A stretch of DNA of 64,000 nucleotides from Lientehia hominis (GCF_021044755.1 NZ_JAJNOR010000007.1:66157-130156), one strand, 5' to 3'; shown: positions 16,952 to 26,665, counted from the stretch's first letter. Numbers and translations: made by a program. The notes: generated by a model from the letters alone, not told the origin.

Positions 16952-17998
16952 TTAAAGTTGATTGATTTGCTGTAGTATGATATCAGGATCCAGATGATAC
17001 CTGATGCCTTCAATGGCGGTGGTTATGTTTTCCACTTCCTGTTCCTTATTGTAGAGATAAGCGTTTAATGTGGCGATGGAATAAGGATCCTTCTGGCTCT
17101 GGCGTTTGTAGATTTTGTCCAGGATCAAACGGAAGCTGTCTTCCAATGATATGTTGTCACGGGTCCAGTATTCCTCCATGGTCTTATATCTCGTTTCCCG
17201 GAGCGCCGAAAAGAACAAATCCAGACTCTCTGCGTCCACCAGCGCTTTCAGCTGTTCTGTCTTCAGCTTGTAGGTAATAGGAATCAAAAGCCCATAGACC
17301 TCTGCGCTGCTCAAGCTGTAATATTTCTTGGAACGGTATATCCACTGGATATTCAGCATATCCAGGCGGCTGCCGAAAGAGAGCAGCACTTCCTTCTGCT
17401 CATCGGATTTCAGATATTTCTTCAGGTTGCTCCAGGACTTGCGGAAATAGTATAAATCCAGATGGTTCTCATAGTCGAACAGAGCTGCGCTCCCCGTGCG
17501 TTCCACTTCCGAAAACACCTTGTAATATTCGGAATCCTTCAGGCAGGAAAGAAAATCAGCCATGGAATTGGCGTGGGCGGCCGCTTCAATGTCGAACTTG
17601 GAATGTTTGTCAAAGAAGGGCTTGAACAGAGATACGTCGTAGAATAAATGTGTATCGGAGAATACGGACCGGAGGCAGGTCTTCAGCACGGAGATTTCAT
17701 AGTTCAGGAAGTACAGGTCCAGGAACTTCCTCTGCCTCAGGTTGGAGAAGCCATAGAGCTTTCCATAATCTTCATACAGAGAATAATGTAGGAGCCCTTC
17801 CAGCTCTGTCCGGTGCAGGTCCTCGGTACCCACGCTGATGAACAGCTTCTCGTAGGTGGGGCACCGGCGCAGATAGGCATCGGCCTCATAGACGCTCCGG
17901 AGGCTGCATAGATTCTGATAGTCTTCCTTTTTCAGAAGTCTGCTTTGCATGGCCCGTATCTTGGTGGTAATGCCACTGTAGGCAAATAGGTTTCCCAT
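16952..17998 (-). CDS. ntpC: V-type ATP synthase subunit C
   Basis: Subunit C (eukaryotic d homologue) is the funnel that couples the D/F stalk to the K ring. The 348-residue product is helical, with the family-like start (MGNLFAYSGITTKIRAMQSRLL), the LRRCPTYEKLF segment at about 44-54, repeated helical bundles containing Tyr-Phe and Leu-rich stretches, and the C-terminal PYSIATLNAYLYNKEQEVEN segment (about 307-326), which is typical. It is the second gene of the operon, six bases after the small subunit gene. Confidence 0.94.
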   Translation of the reverse strand: MGNLFAYSGITTKIRAMQSRLLKKEDYQNLCSLRSVYEADAYLRRCPTYEKLFISVGTEDLHRTELEGLLHYSLYEDYGKLYGFSNLRQRKFLDLYFLNYEISVLKTCLRSVFSDTHLFYDVSLFKPFFDKHSKFDIEAAAHANSMADFLSCLKDSEYYKVFSEVERTGSAALFDYENHLDLYYFRKSWSNLKKYLKSDEQKEVLLSFGSRLDMLNIQWIYRSKKYYSLSSAEVYGLLIPITYKLKTEQLKALVDAESLDLFFSALRETRYKTMEEYWTRDNISLEDSFRLILDKIYKRQSQKDPYSIATLNAYLYNKEQEVENITTAIEGIRYHLDPDIILQQINQL

Positions 17999-18004
17999 GC
18001 AGAA

Positions 18005-18316
18005 TCACTCCTTGGTCATATTGATGATGATTTGTTTTACATAAGCTGCATGATGCTCCCGGTAGGATTCACGGAGGTCCGCAATATGTTTTTTTGTCTG
18101 CGCTTCCAGGGCCTTTACGTCAGCCTCTGTCTGGGCATTGAATTCCGCCCGCTTTTTCTCCAGGATATCTTTGGTACGGATGTCTGTATTCCGGTCAAAT
18201 TTATCGGCCTTTTGCTTCATCGCCCCCGCGTAAGCCGCTTTTTTCTGAGCGGCCTCTTCCAGTATGGCGGAGGCTGTCGCTTCGATATCCGCGATCTTAG
18301 TTAATATTGGATTCAT
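18005..18316 (-). CDS. ntpF: V-type ATP synthase small peripheral-stalk subunit (H/G type)
   Basis: First gene of the operon. The 103-residue product is one long charged alpha-helix rich in Ala, Lys, Glu and Gln (for example ASAILEEAAQKKAAYAGAMK), as expected of the subunit that pairs with E in the peripheral stalk. Start ATG 18316 (MNPILTKIADIEA) has GGAGGG upstream; the longer frame from 18337 lacks one. Similarity is low-complexity, so identity rests mostly on position before C, I, K and F. In the Enterococcus naming this is ntpF. Confidence 0.85.
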   Translation of the reverse strand: MNPILTKIADIEATASAILEEAAQKKAAYAGAMKQKADKFDRNTDIRTKDILEKKRAEFNAQTEADVKALEAQTKKHIADLRESYREHHAAYVKQIIINMTKE

Positions 18317-18408
18317 AGTTTCCCTCCTTTGCTGCATGGAGAATTAGTTTGCATCTATTATGGCACCGGGCACTGAAAAATACCATAGTAATATCGGCGA
18401 AAAATGTA

Positions 18409-18436
18409 TTGCTGGCGGGACGCAATTTTGTATAAT
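18409..18436 (+). promoter_or_regulatory. Promoter for the HAD phosphatase gene
   Basis: TTGCTG (18409-18414), 16 bases, TATAAT (18431-18436). The same divergent region 18317-18533 must also hold the start of the V-ATPase operon on the minus strand, for which I see no convincing box pair. Confidence 0.5.
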
Positions 18437-18533
18437 CACACAAGAGCCCTGAAGAAATCCCGGTAGTGAAAGAAAACAGAATATGCTATAATATTCTGGA
18501 AGACGGAGACATGCTGAACAGGAAAGGCATAAG

Positions 18534-19232
18534 GTGGAAGAAATGGGACAAAATGGGAGATACTATAAAGGGGTCATTTTTGATCTGGACGGGACCCTTA
18601 TCAATACGCTGGATGATCTGGCAGACAGTGTCAATGAGGCGCTGGCCGGGATGGGATATCCTGTCTGGCCTGCAGAAGCTTACCGCCTGAAAGTGGGAAG
18701 GGGTTTTAGGAATCTTATGGAGAACAGTGTACCGGAAGAGGTGAAGGCAGAGGATGCCGTCATCGATGAGATGCTGAGGAGATTCCTGGAAGCGTATGAC
18801 AGAAGGTATCTGGAAAAAAGCAGGCCTTACGAAGGAATTGACGGGCTTCTTGATCGTCTGGTATCGGAGGGTGTTCAGGTAGCGGTCAATTCCAATAAAC
18901 GTACCGATTATACGGAAAAGCTCATACAAAAGTTTTTTCCGCGGATTCCTTTTGCCGGAGTTTTTGGAGAACGGAAGGGGGTACCGAAGAAGCCGGACCC
19001 GGCTTCGGCCCTGGAACTCTGCGGGATCATGGGACTGGCTCCCGGAGACGTACTCTATATAGGAGACTCGAAAACGGATATCCAGACGGGAAAGAATGCG
19101 TCCATGGATACCGTCGGAGTGACCTGGGGATTCCGTGGATACGAAGAACTTCATGAGAACGGAGCCGTTTATATTGCCTGGACAGCAGAGGATATCCATA
19201 AAGCCGTACAGGGATTATTTAGGAAAAATTAA
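18534..19232 (+). CDS. HAD-family phosphatase, phosphoglycolate-phosphatase-like
   Basis: A 232-residue haloacid-dehalogenase hydrolase with all four motifs: DLDGT (nucleophile Asp17, general acid Asp19), the Ser of VNSNKR (about 119-124), the Lys of PKKPDP (about 149-154) and the acidic GDSKTD (about 174-179). The helical cap between motif I and II is of the type seen in Gph/PGPase-like enzymes. Expected reaction: removal of phosphate from a small phospho-compound such as 2-phosphoglycolate; substrate cannot be read from the sequence. GTG 18534 is chosen with AGGAAAGG upstream; ATG 18543 is a possible alternative. The gene is monocistronic and followed by a two-component system with a separate start region. 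Confidence 0.85.
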   Translation: MEEMGQNGRYYKGVIFDLDGTLINTLDDLADSVNEALAGMGYPVWPAEAYRLKVGRGFRNLMENSVPEEVKAEDAVIDEMLRRFLEAYDRRYLEKSRPYEGIDGLLDRLVSEGVQVAVNSNKRTDYTEKLIQKFFPRIPFAGVFGERKGVPKKPDPASALELCGIMGLAPGDVLYIGDSKTDIQTGKNASMDTVGVTWGFRGYEELHENGAVYIAWTAEDIHKAVQGLFRKN

Positions 19233-19372
19233 GAAAATCTCCTGCGGATATTTGGATTATCCTGCTATGATGATTAAGATATGGAGTTTTATGGCGCGGA
19301 GGGTTTTGCGGATATCCGGCGGATACAGACAGATAAGGAAAAAGACAGATAAAAAAACAGGAGGAGTATGAA

Positions 19373-20074
19373 ATGGATGAAACGACAGTGTTGGTGTGTG
19401 ATGACGACAGGGAAATAGTGGAAGCAATAGATATTTATCTGAGGCAGGAAGGGTACCGGGTGCTGAAAGCCTATGACGGTGAGGAAGCCATACGCCTGTT
19501 GTCGGAAAACAAAGTCGAGCTGCTTTTGATCGACGTGATGATGCCGAAGCTGGACGGCATCCGGGCGACGCTTAAGGTCCGGGAGACAAGCAGCGTGCCG
19601 ATCATCATCCTGTCGGCGAAATCGGAGGATGTGGATAAGATTCTGGGCCTTAATATCGGCGCAGACGATTATATCACCAAGCCGTTCAATCCCCTGGAGC
19701 TGGTGGCCAGGGTGAAGTCCCATATCCGGCGTTATACGAAGCTGGGGACTATGGCCATGGAGGCTGGGGATACCATTCATAAGACCGGCGGGCTCTGCAT
19801 CAACGATGATACAAAGGAAGTGACATTGGACGGAGAACTGGTGAAGCTCACCCCGATGGAATATAATATCCTTCGTTTTTTGGTGATGAATGCCGGAAAG
19901 GTGTTCTCCATAGAGCAGATTTATGAGAATATCTGGAATGAAGAGGCCATCGGAGTGGACAATACTGTGGCTGTGCATATCAGGCATATCAGGGAGAAAA
20001 TAGAGATCAATCCGAAAAACCCTACCTATTTAAAGGTAGTATGGGGAGTAGGATATAAAGTAGAAAAGCTATAA
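19373..20074 (+). CDS. OmpR-family response regulator
   Basis: 233 residues: receiver domain about 1-120 with acidic pocket DDD (10-12), phospho-acceptor Asp54 in LLLIDVMMP, and Lys in the ITKPFNP loop; winged-helix DNA-binding domain about 135-230 ending in WGVGYKVEKL, typical of OmpR/PhoB regulators. The 140-base upstream gap holds a TGnTATGAT extended -10 (near 19264-19271) and an ATTAAGAA element near 19228. The gene is followed after 29 bases by its likely partner kinase. Targets are unknown; the resemblance to VanR-like regulators is general only. Confidence 0.93.
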   Translation: MDETTVLVCDDDREIVEAIDIYLRQEGYRVLKAYDGEEAIRLLSENKVELLLIDVMMPKLDGIRATLKVRETSSVPIIILSAKSEDVDKILGLNIGADDYITKPFNPLELVARVKSHIRRYTKLGTMAMEAGDTIHKTGGLCINDDTKEVTLDGELVKLTPMEYNILRFLVMNAGKVFSIEQIYENIWNEEAIGVDNTVAVHIRHIREKIEINPKNPTYLKVVWGVGYKVEKL

Positions 20075-20103
20075 CAACCGGGAAATTCAGGAGGAGGTCC
20101 GCC

Positions 20104-23013
20104 GTGAAGATCAGGAAATATACGCGGAAAAAGAAAGTATGGGCATTGTTTTTGTTTATTTTATTCATAAGCATTACGCTGGCGGGCGGCCTGGGCCTTT
20201 ACTATGTGAATAATTTCGGGAATTTCCTGTACAGCAAAACGGAGCTTTTGAAAAACGGAAGATTCGAAGACACGGAAACTCTGGAGCGGAAGATTCTGGA
20301 CGATACGGAAGCCATTTTTCAATATGTGGTGCTGGCGCGCCTGTTTGGAGATGAGGATGAACTCAACCGGACGACGCCTCTTTACGTGGTCAGCATCAAT
20401 GGTACCCAATATAACCTGTGCCTGGAAGATTTGGACACGATCAACCAGGTTCTGGAGGGGGGCGGTACCGGCGCTGCTGAATCGGTGAAGATACGGTCCT
20501 ATTCCGTGGGAGAGGAAAATTCGGAGACAGCAGACGCATATCAGAATCTGGAAGAGGGCTCCTGGTCTGATACGGAGCGGGCCGGTTATCTGAACCAGTT
20601 TGCGGAGCTTTATGGGATAACCTATGAAACCGATCCGGGAGACTGGTATGATATTTCCGATGAAGGAAAAGAAGCCATTATCAAAGAAAACAACTGGGAA
20701 GATGAATATAAGCAAAGTACGTGGCCGGTGCGGGTAGAGCTGGTGAGTTCGGCGGAGATCCTGATCTATGAGGGGCAGAGATGTGAGCTGGTTCATGACT
20801 ACATGCAGCAGAAAGAGGTAAATGAAACCGTGGATCTGCAGTCCTTGTATGACGGGGGCGAGCAGCTTCTGGGCAATTATTATGATCTGAAAAACCGGCT
20901 GGATGGAGAAGAGACTAACCTCCGCTATATCGTATATGAGACGAGCTCCGGCCTTATGGAGACCAACGATTCCTCCATGAGGGAAGAGACCATCCGGGGA
21001 CTTGAAAAGTATATTTCCTATGATAACAGCACTCACAGGATCCGGAGTAATTTTACCAAAACGGATATTAAATACTGGAATCTGGACGACATGGCGTCGG
21101 CTCTGGTTGGAGTGGATTCCGGCGCGTCCTTTACCGTAGGGCTGGACACCCGTTATCTGGTACAGGATGAATACAAGCAGATATCGGATGGATTCCGCCA
21201 GTGCCGTCCTATCCTGATGGCGTCTTTGCCGGCGATTATCGCAGGCATGCTGGGGAGCATACTGGCCTTTATTTACCTGTTGGCGTCGGTGGGGCACAGA
21301 GAGGACTATGATGAGATCTGGCTGGATAAGTTTGACAGGTGGGCCACGGAACCGGCGGCGGTCACGATCTTAGGCGGAATTCTCGTCTTTATTGTCCTGT
21401 GTGCGTTCCTGGCGGACTTTTTTGCTAAGAATTTTTTTACCTCCAGTTTGATATATACGGTCATGCAGGTGATTTCTGTCATCGTCTCAGCTATCATAGC
21501 TCTGATAGGCTTTTTCAGTCTGGTGAAACGACTGAAAGCGGGGGTGCTGTGGAAAAACAGTCTGCTCCGGAAACTGTTCGTGAAACTGGGAATCTGGATC
21601 ATGGCCATGGTGAGGGGCTGGCCGGCCAGCGGGAAAGCGGCGGCAGTCATATTTATATACTGGGTCGTAACGATTCCGCTGTGCATGTTTATTACGATCA
21701 ATCGGTTCTGGGGGTCTCTGTTTTTGTATATGCTGGGAATCATTGTGTTTGTGGGGGTGCAGCTGACGGCAGCCGGCATTATTCTCTGGGCGGTGATAAA
21801 GAGGAAGAAGATTCTGGAAGGCGTGGAGATGATCTCCGCTGGAGATCTGGAATACGCCATTGACGATGAGGGAATGTTCGCAGACGACAAGAAGCTGGTG
21901 AACTGCATCAACCATATCGGAGCGGGACTTCAGGACGCGGTGAGCACTGCGGTACAAAGCGAGCGCATGAAGGCGGATCTGATCACGAATGTGTCCCATG
22001 ATATCAAGACACCTCTGACCTCCATCATTAATTATGTGGATTTGATGAAACGGGAGAACATCGAGAATGAGACGGTGAAACGGTACCTGGAGGTGCTGGA
22101 GCAGAAATCTCAGAGACTTAAGAACCTCACGGAGGATCTGGTGGAAGCGTCCAGGGCCAGTTCCGGGAACATTAATCTGCAGATGGAGAGGATTAACTTT
22201 GTGGAGCTGGTAAAACAGGCCTGCGGAGAGTTTTCCGAGAAGTTTGAAGAGAGGGAGCTGATTCCTGTTGTCATGCTTCCGGAGCATTCTGTTCACGTGA
22301 TCGCCGACGGGCGGAGACTATGGCGGATTTTAGAGAATCTGTTTCAGAATACGAAGAAGTATGCGATGCCCCATACCAGAGTATATGTGAGCGTAGAGGA
22401 GCAGGATGGCTTTGCCTGCTTTACGATAAAGAATATTTCGGAGTCGCCTCTGAACATCACCGCGGAGGAGCTGACGGAACGCTTTACAAGAGGGGATACG
22501 TCCCGTACTACGGAAGGCAGCGGCCTGGGTCTTTCCATTGCCAAAAGCCTCACGGAGGTCCAGGGGGGCATTTTTGACATCTACCTGAACGGGGATCTGT
22601 TCCAGGCGACGGTACAGTTTGAGATCTCGGAAGAAGAACCGGAGGAAGATGTCTTGGCTGAAGAAAACGAGGGAAATGATCAGCTTCCGGAAGCGGGAGA
22701 GGAACGCGGGGAGGACGGAGCTGCCGCCAAAGGGGCCCGCCAGGAAGAAAAAACGAGAAAGCTCCGGCTTAAAAGAAAGATTCGGGGGAAGGGCCGGAAA
22801 CGGGCAGAGAACCTTCCAGAAGAAAATACAGAGGAAAATGTCCGGATGCAGGATACGCCGGCCCAGGAGACGGGGACGGCTGAAATGCCGGAGGAAATAA
22901 CAGGAAAAAGTTCGGAAGCTGAAAAGGAGACAGAAGAGGCGCTGGTAAAGGAAGCTCTGGAGGAACTGCGAAAGAGCGGCCTTTTAAAAGAAGAAGAATT
23001 CACCAGGCACTGA
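20104..23013 (+). CDS. Large membrane sensor histidine kinase with charged C-terminal tail
   Basis: A 969-residue kinase, much larger than the 450-600 usual for OmpR partners. Seen: one TM segment at about 12-34, an extracytoplasmic domain of about 330 residues, a cluster of about five TM segments from 370 to 565, a HAMP-like linker (about 570-620), the phospho-acceptor His632 in NVSHDIKTPLTSI, and an ATPase domain with the G-box GSGLGLSIAKSL. The last 130 residues (about 840-969) are a Glu/Lys/Arg-rich, probably disordered tail not seen in ordinary kinases. GTG start with GGAGG upstream. It pairs with the regulator at 19373. The extracellular domain is not one I recognise. Confidence 0.92.
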   Translation: MKIRKYTRKKKVWALFLFILFISITLAGGLGLYYVNNFGNFLYSKTELLKNGRFEDTETLERKILDDTEAIFQYVVLARLFGDEDELNRTTPLYVVSINGTQYNLCLEDLDTINQVLEGGGTGAAESVKIRSYSVGEENSETADAYQNLEEGSWSDTERAGYLNQFAELYGITYETDPGDWYDISDEGKEAIIKENNWEDEYKQSTWPVRVELVSSAEILIYEGQRCELVHDYMQQKEVNETVDLQSLYDGGEQLLGNYYDLKNRLDGEETNLRYIVYETSSGLMETNDSSMREETIRGLEKYISYDNSTHRIRSNFTKTDIKYWNLDDMASALVGVDSGASFTVGLDTRYLVQDEYKQISDGFRQCRPILMASLPAIIAGMLGSILAFIYLLASVGHREDYDEIWLDKFDRWATEPAAVTILGGILVFIVLCAFLADFFAKNFFTSSLIYTVMQVISVIVSAIIALIGFFSLVKRLKAGVLWKNSLLRKLFVKLGIWIMAMVRGWPASGKAAAVIFIYWVVTIPLCMFITINRFWGSLFLYMLGIIVFVGVQLTAAGIILWAVIKRKKILEGVEMISAGDLEYAIDDEGMFADDKKLVNCINHIGAGLQDAVSTAVQSERMKADLITNVSHDIKTPLTSIINYVDLMKRENIENETVKRYLEVLEQKSQRLKNLTEDLVEASRASSGNINLQMERINFVELVKQACGEFSEKFEERELIPVVMLPEHSVHVIADGRRLWRILENLFQNTKKYAMPHTRVYVSVEEQDGFACFTIKNISESPLNITAEELTERFTRGDTSRTTEGSGLGLSIAKSLTEVQGGIFDIYLNGDLFQATVQFEISEEEPEEDVLAEENEGNDQLPEAGEERGEDGAAAKGARQEEKTRKLRLKRKIRGKGRKRAENLPEENTEENVRMQDTPAQETGTAEMPEEITGKSSEAEKETEEALVKEALEELRKSGLLKEEEFTRH

Positions 23014-23025
23014 AGACGATTACAC

Positions 23026-23054
23026 TTGACTTGAAGTGAAAATTCCACGATAAT
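23026..23054 (+). promoter_or_regulatory. Promoter of the aconitase-like gene
   Basis: TTGACT (23026-23031), 17 bases, GATAAT (23049-23054). A short inverted repeat CACTT/AAGTG (23023-23037) overlaps the -35 box and may be an operator. Confidence 0.7.
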
Positions 23055-23088
23055 GGGGGAGAAAGACAGCGAGTAAGGAGGATGAACC

Positions 23089-25380
23089 ATGGTTACTTTA
23101 TGGAAACACGGCGCCTACCTCATTGATGGTACGGAGCTGATCGAAGATGATATAGACTGTGCGGCACGGCTGAGCGCCCGCCTGGGGGCATGCCCAGACA
23201 AAAAAGAGGCGGTCCGGAATACAATGGCATATGGGATTCTGGAAGCGCATAATACCTCTGGCAGCATGGAGAAATTGAAGATAAAATTTGATAAGCTGAC
23301 ATCCCATGACATTACATTTGTAGGGATTATCCAGACGGCACGGGCCAGCGGGCTGGAAAAATTTCCGGTGCCGTATGTACTTACCAACTGCCATAACAGC
23401 CTGTGTGCTGTAGGCGGAACTATCAATGAAGACGATCACATGTTTGGTCTCACCTGTGCGAAAAAATATGGTGGAGTATATGTGCCGCCCCATCAGGCGG
23501 TCATCCATCAGTTTGCAAGAGAGATGCTTGCGGGCTGCGGCAGGATGATTTTGGGCTCCGACAGCCATACCCGCTATGGGGCGCTGGGAACCATGGCCAT
23601 GGGCGAGGGCGGACCGGAGCTGGTGAAGCAGCTTCTGGATAAAACGTATGATATCAATATGCCCGGTGTGGTCGGCATCTATCTGGAAGGAAAACCGGAA
23701 AAGGGAGTGGGCCCTCAGGATGTGGCATTGGCCATCATCGGGGCGGTATTCGCCAACGGATATGTGAACAATAAAGTGATGGAATTCGTAGGCCCCGGAG
23801 TAGCAGGGCTGAGTGCTGATTTCCGGATTGGCGTGGATGTCATGACCACTGAGACTACATGCCTTTCTTCCATCTGGACAACGGATGATAAGATCAGGGA
23901 ATTTTATGAGATTCACGGACGTTCTGAGGAATATAAGGAACTTGCGCCGGGGAAGGTGGCTTATTACGATGGGATCGTCAAGGTGGACCTCAGTTCAGTG
24001 AAGCCGATGATAGCCATGCCGTTCCATCCCAGCAATACTTATACCATTGAAGAAGTAAACGCTGATCTGACTGATGTTCTGGCGGATGTGGAAGAGCGGG
24101 CCAGGGTGAGTCTGGGAGGCGCCGTGGACTTTACGCTTAAGGACAAGGTAAAGGACGGGAAGTTCTATGTGGACCAGGGAATCATCGCCGGATGTGCCGG
24201 CGGCGGATTTGAGAATATCTGTGATGCAGCGGACATTTTGGACGGTGCGAGCATTGGAAATGACGCGTTTACGCTGAGCGTATATCCGGCCAGTATGCCA
24301 ATCTATATGGAACTGATCAAGAACGGTGCGGCAGCCAGACTCCTTCAGACAGGTGCTGTGATGAAGACAGCATTCTGCGGGCCCTGCTTCGGAGCAGGTG
24401 ATACTCCGGCCAATCAAGCTTTCAGTATCCGTCACTCCACCAGAAATTTCCCTAACCGCGAGGGCTCTAAGCTTCAGAGCGGACAGATTGCGTCGGTGGC
24501 ACTAATGGACGCACGTTCCATAGCGGCAACGGCCGTCAACAAGGGCCGTTTGACGCCTGCGACTGATATCGATGTAAACTATACAAAGCCCAAATACTTT
24601 TTTGATAAAGAAATCTATGAAAACCGGGTATTTGACAGCAAAGGAATCGCGGACCCTTCTGCAGAGATCCAATTTGGGCCGAATATCAAAGACTGGCCCG
24701 CCATGGCGGCGCTGACGGATAATCTTTTGCTGAAGCTAGTGTCAGAGATCCATGATCCTGTCACAACGACCGATGAATTGATTCCTTCCGGAGAAACATC
24801 TTCCTATCGTTCCAATCCTTTGGGACTGGCGGAGTTCACATTATCCAGGAAAGATCCAGAGTATGTGGGCAGGGCCAAAGCGGTTCAGGCGGCGGAAAAG
24901 GCCAGGATGAACGGTGAGGATCCCTGCGAAGCTTCGGCAGAGGTTAAAGAGGCCATGAAAGCAGTCCGGTCCGAATTTAAGGACGCGGACCGGAACAATA
25001 CGGGAATCGGCAGCACGATCTTTGCGGTAAAACCGGGCGACGGATCCGCCAGAGAGCAGGCAGCGTCCTGTCAGAAGGTGCTGGGGGGCTGGGCGAATAT
25101 CGCCAACGGTTATGCGACTAAGCGGTATCGCTCCAATCTGATCAACTGGGGAATGCTCCCGTTCTTGATAGAAGGAGAAGGACTGCCGTTCCAAAACGGA
25201 GACTGGATCTTTGTGCCGGGCATTCGGGAAGCGGTGCTCCAGAAGAAAGACCACGTCAAGGCTTATGTAACAGGCAGAGGCATGAAGGAGTTTGAGCTGA
25301 AGCTGGGTGAGATGACCGATGACGAACGCCAGATTATTCTGGACGGGTGTCTGATCAACTATTACAGAGCGTCAAAATAG
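23089..25380 (+). CDS. Aconitase-family hydratase, YbhJ-like
   Basis: A 763-residue member of the aconitase superfamily. The length and text fit the poorly characterised YbhJ-type hydratases of bacteria, not AcnA/AcnB or LeuC. Iron-sulfur ligands expected for the family are visible: one Cys in IIAGCAGGGFENI (about residues 362-374) and two in the CGPC motif (about 430-433). The GSDSHTRYGALGTMAMGEGG region (about 158-177) matches the substrate and cluster-binding part of aconitases, and the C-terminal swivel domain includes NLINWGMLPF. Expected chemistry: [4Fe-4S]-dependent hydration/dehydration of a hydroxy-acid; substrate unknown. It stands alone between its promoter and a strong terminator, so context gives no pathway. 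Confidence 0.8.
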   Translation: MVTLWKHGAYLIDGTELIEDDIDCAARLSARLGACPDKKEAVRNTMAYGILEAHNTSGSMEKLKIKFDKLTSHDITFVGIIQTARASGLEKFPVPYVLTNCHNSLCAVGGTINEDDHMFGLTCAKKYGGVYVPPHQAVIHQFAREMLAGCGRMILGSDSHTRYGALGTMAMGEGGPELVKQLLDKTYDINMPGVVGIYLEGKPEKGVGPQDVALAIIGAVFANGYVNNKVMEFVGPGVAGLSADFRIGVDVMTTETTCLSSIWTTDDKIREFYEIHGRSEEYKELAPGKVAYYDGIVKVDLSSVKPMIAMPFHPSNTYTIEEVNADLTDVLADVEERARVSLGGAVDFTLKDKVKDGKFYVDQGIIAGCAGGGFENICDAADILDGASIGNDAFTLSVYPASMPIYMELIKNGAAARLLQTGAVMKTAFCGPCFGAGDTPANQAFSIRHSTRNFPNREGSKLQSGQIASVALMDARSIAATAVNKGRLTPATDIDVNYTKPKYFFDKEIYENRVFDSKGIADPSAEIQFGPNIKDWPAMAALTDNLLLKLVSEIHDPVTTTDELIPSGETSSYRSNPLGLAEFTLSRKDPEYVGRAKAVQAAEKARMNGEDPCEASAEVKEAMKAVRSEFKDADRNNTGIGSTIFAVKPGDGSAREQAASCQKVLGGWANIANGYATKRYRSNLINWGMLPFLIEGEGLPFQNGDWIFVPGIREAVLQKKDHVKAYVTGRGMKEFELKLGEMTDDERQIILDGCLINYYRASK

Positions 25381-25396
25381 AGGATAATATTAGGGA

Positions 25397-25426
25397 GGAT
25401 ACGGGCAAAACCCGTATCCTTTTTTT
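25397..25426 (+). terminator. Terminator after the aconitase-like gene
   Basis: GGATACGGG, CAAAA loop, CCCGTATCC, then TTTTTTT: a perfect 9-bp stem. Confidence 0.95.
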
Positions 25427-25494
25427 GTATGATTTGTTCTTTTCCGGTCAAACTATTTAAGAGTAATAAACAGAATCTGGAAAGGAGCATGTAA

Positions 25495-26550
25495 ATGAAA
25501 GGTTATGCAATGCTGGGAATAGGAATGACGGGATGGATAACAAAGAATGTGCCGGAATGCGGGCCGCTGGATGCCATCGTAAAGCCTATCGCCCTTTCTC
25601 CATGTACTTCCGATATACACACAGTCTGGGAAGGCGCGATCGGGGAGCGGACAGATATGATACTCGGCCATGAAGCCGTGGGAGAGGTCGTGGAAACCGG
25701 CGGAATGGTAAAAGACTTTAAAGCGGGCGATAAGGTGATAGTACCGGCCATTACTCCGGATTGGGGCTCTTTGGAAGCTCAGGCCGGATTTTCCATGCAC
25801 TCCGGAGGAATGCTGGCAGGCTGGAAGTTTTCAAATTTTAAGGACGGTGTCTTTGCGGAGTACTTTCATGTGAACGAAGCAGATGCTAATTTGGCGCGCC
25901 TTCCGGAGGGCGTAAAGGCGGAGGATGCAGTAATGCTCTGTGATATGGTGCCCACCGGATTCCACGGCGTGGAGCTGGCGGATGTTCAGTATGGGGACAC
26001 TGTCTGCGTGATCGGCATTGGGCCTGTGGGCCTTATGGCGGTAGCTGGCGCTTCCTTGAGAGGAGCATCTCATCTCTACGCGGTGGGGTCCAGACAGAAC
26101 TGCGTTCAGGCGGCAAAGGAATACGGAGCGACGGATATCATCAATTACAGAGAAGGCGATATCGTAAAACAGATCATGGAAAAGACACACGGAAAAGGGG
26201 TGGATAAGGTCGTGATCGCCGGAGGGGATGTGGACACCTTTGCCCAGGCGGTCGCCATCCTGAAACCGGGCGGACGGATTGGGAATGTCAACTATCTGGG
26301 AGACGGGGCATATGTGAAAATTCCGAGGGTAGAATGGGGAGTGGGAATGGGCCATAAGACCATTGCCGGCGGATTGATGCCGGGAGGCCGCCTCAGAATG
26401 GAGAAACTGGCGTCTCTTCTGGAAACAGGGCGCCTGGATACCAGCCGGCTCCTCACCCATCATTTCCAGGGTTTTGAACATTTGGAGGAAGCCCTGCTTC
26501 TGATGAAGGATAAACCGGCAGATTTGATCAAACCGGTGGTATTAATATAA
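25495..26550 (+). CDS. adh: NADP-dependent secondary alcohol dehydrogenase
   Basis: At 351 residues it has the same length and running text as the Clostridium beijerinckii / Thermoanaerobacter brockii secondary alcohol dehydrogenases. Catalytic zinc ligands are at the same numbers: Cys37, His59 and Asp150. The ALSPCTSDIHTVWEGAIG and GHEAVGEVVE segments are diagnostic. The coenzyme loop VGSR (Gly-Ser-Arg) and the Tyr in DIINYREG fit the residues that bind the 2'-phosphate of NADP(H), so NADP preference is expected. Like that family it lacks the structural-zinc lobe. Reaction: interconversion of acetone-type ketones or aldehydes and alcohols, cytosolic. GGAAAGGAG precedes ATG 25495. Confidence 0.93.
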   Translation: MKGYAMLGIGMTGWITKNVPECGPLDAIVKPIALSPCTSDIHTVWEGAIGERTDMILGHEAVGEVVETGGMVKDFKAGDKVIVPAITPDWGSLEAQAGFSMHSGGMLAGWKFSNFKDGVFAEYFHVNEADANLARLPEGVKAEDAVMLCDMVPTGFHGVELADVQYGDTVCVIGIGPVGLMAVAGASLRGASHLYAVGSRQNCVQAAKEYGATDIINYREGDIVKQIMEKTHGKGVDKVVIAGGDVDTFAQAVAILKPGGRIGNVNYLGDGAYVKIPRVEWGVGMGHKTIAGGLMPGGRLRMEKLASLLETGRLDTSRLLTHHFQGFEHLEEALLLMKDKPADLIKPVVLI

Positions 26551-26556
26551 AATGAG

Positions 26557-26591
26557 AGGAACCGCTTTTTTATATGGCGGTTCCTTTTTTT
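26557..26591 (+). terminator. Terminator after adh
   Basis: GGAACCGC at 26558-26565 pairs with GCGGTTCC at 26577-26584, followed by TTTTTTT. Confidence 0.94.
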
Positions 26592-26665
26592 GGATAAACA
26601 GACGGGACATATCTGCTCTTTCCGGGAACTTCAGAAAGGATTAAGAATTTTTGGAGTCATATCCC

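Noticed and set aside
20161..21297. Minus-strand open frame of 378 codons opposite the large kinase
   Set aside because: Shadow frame; the plus strand has clear kinase domains.
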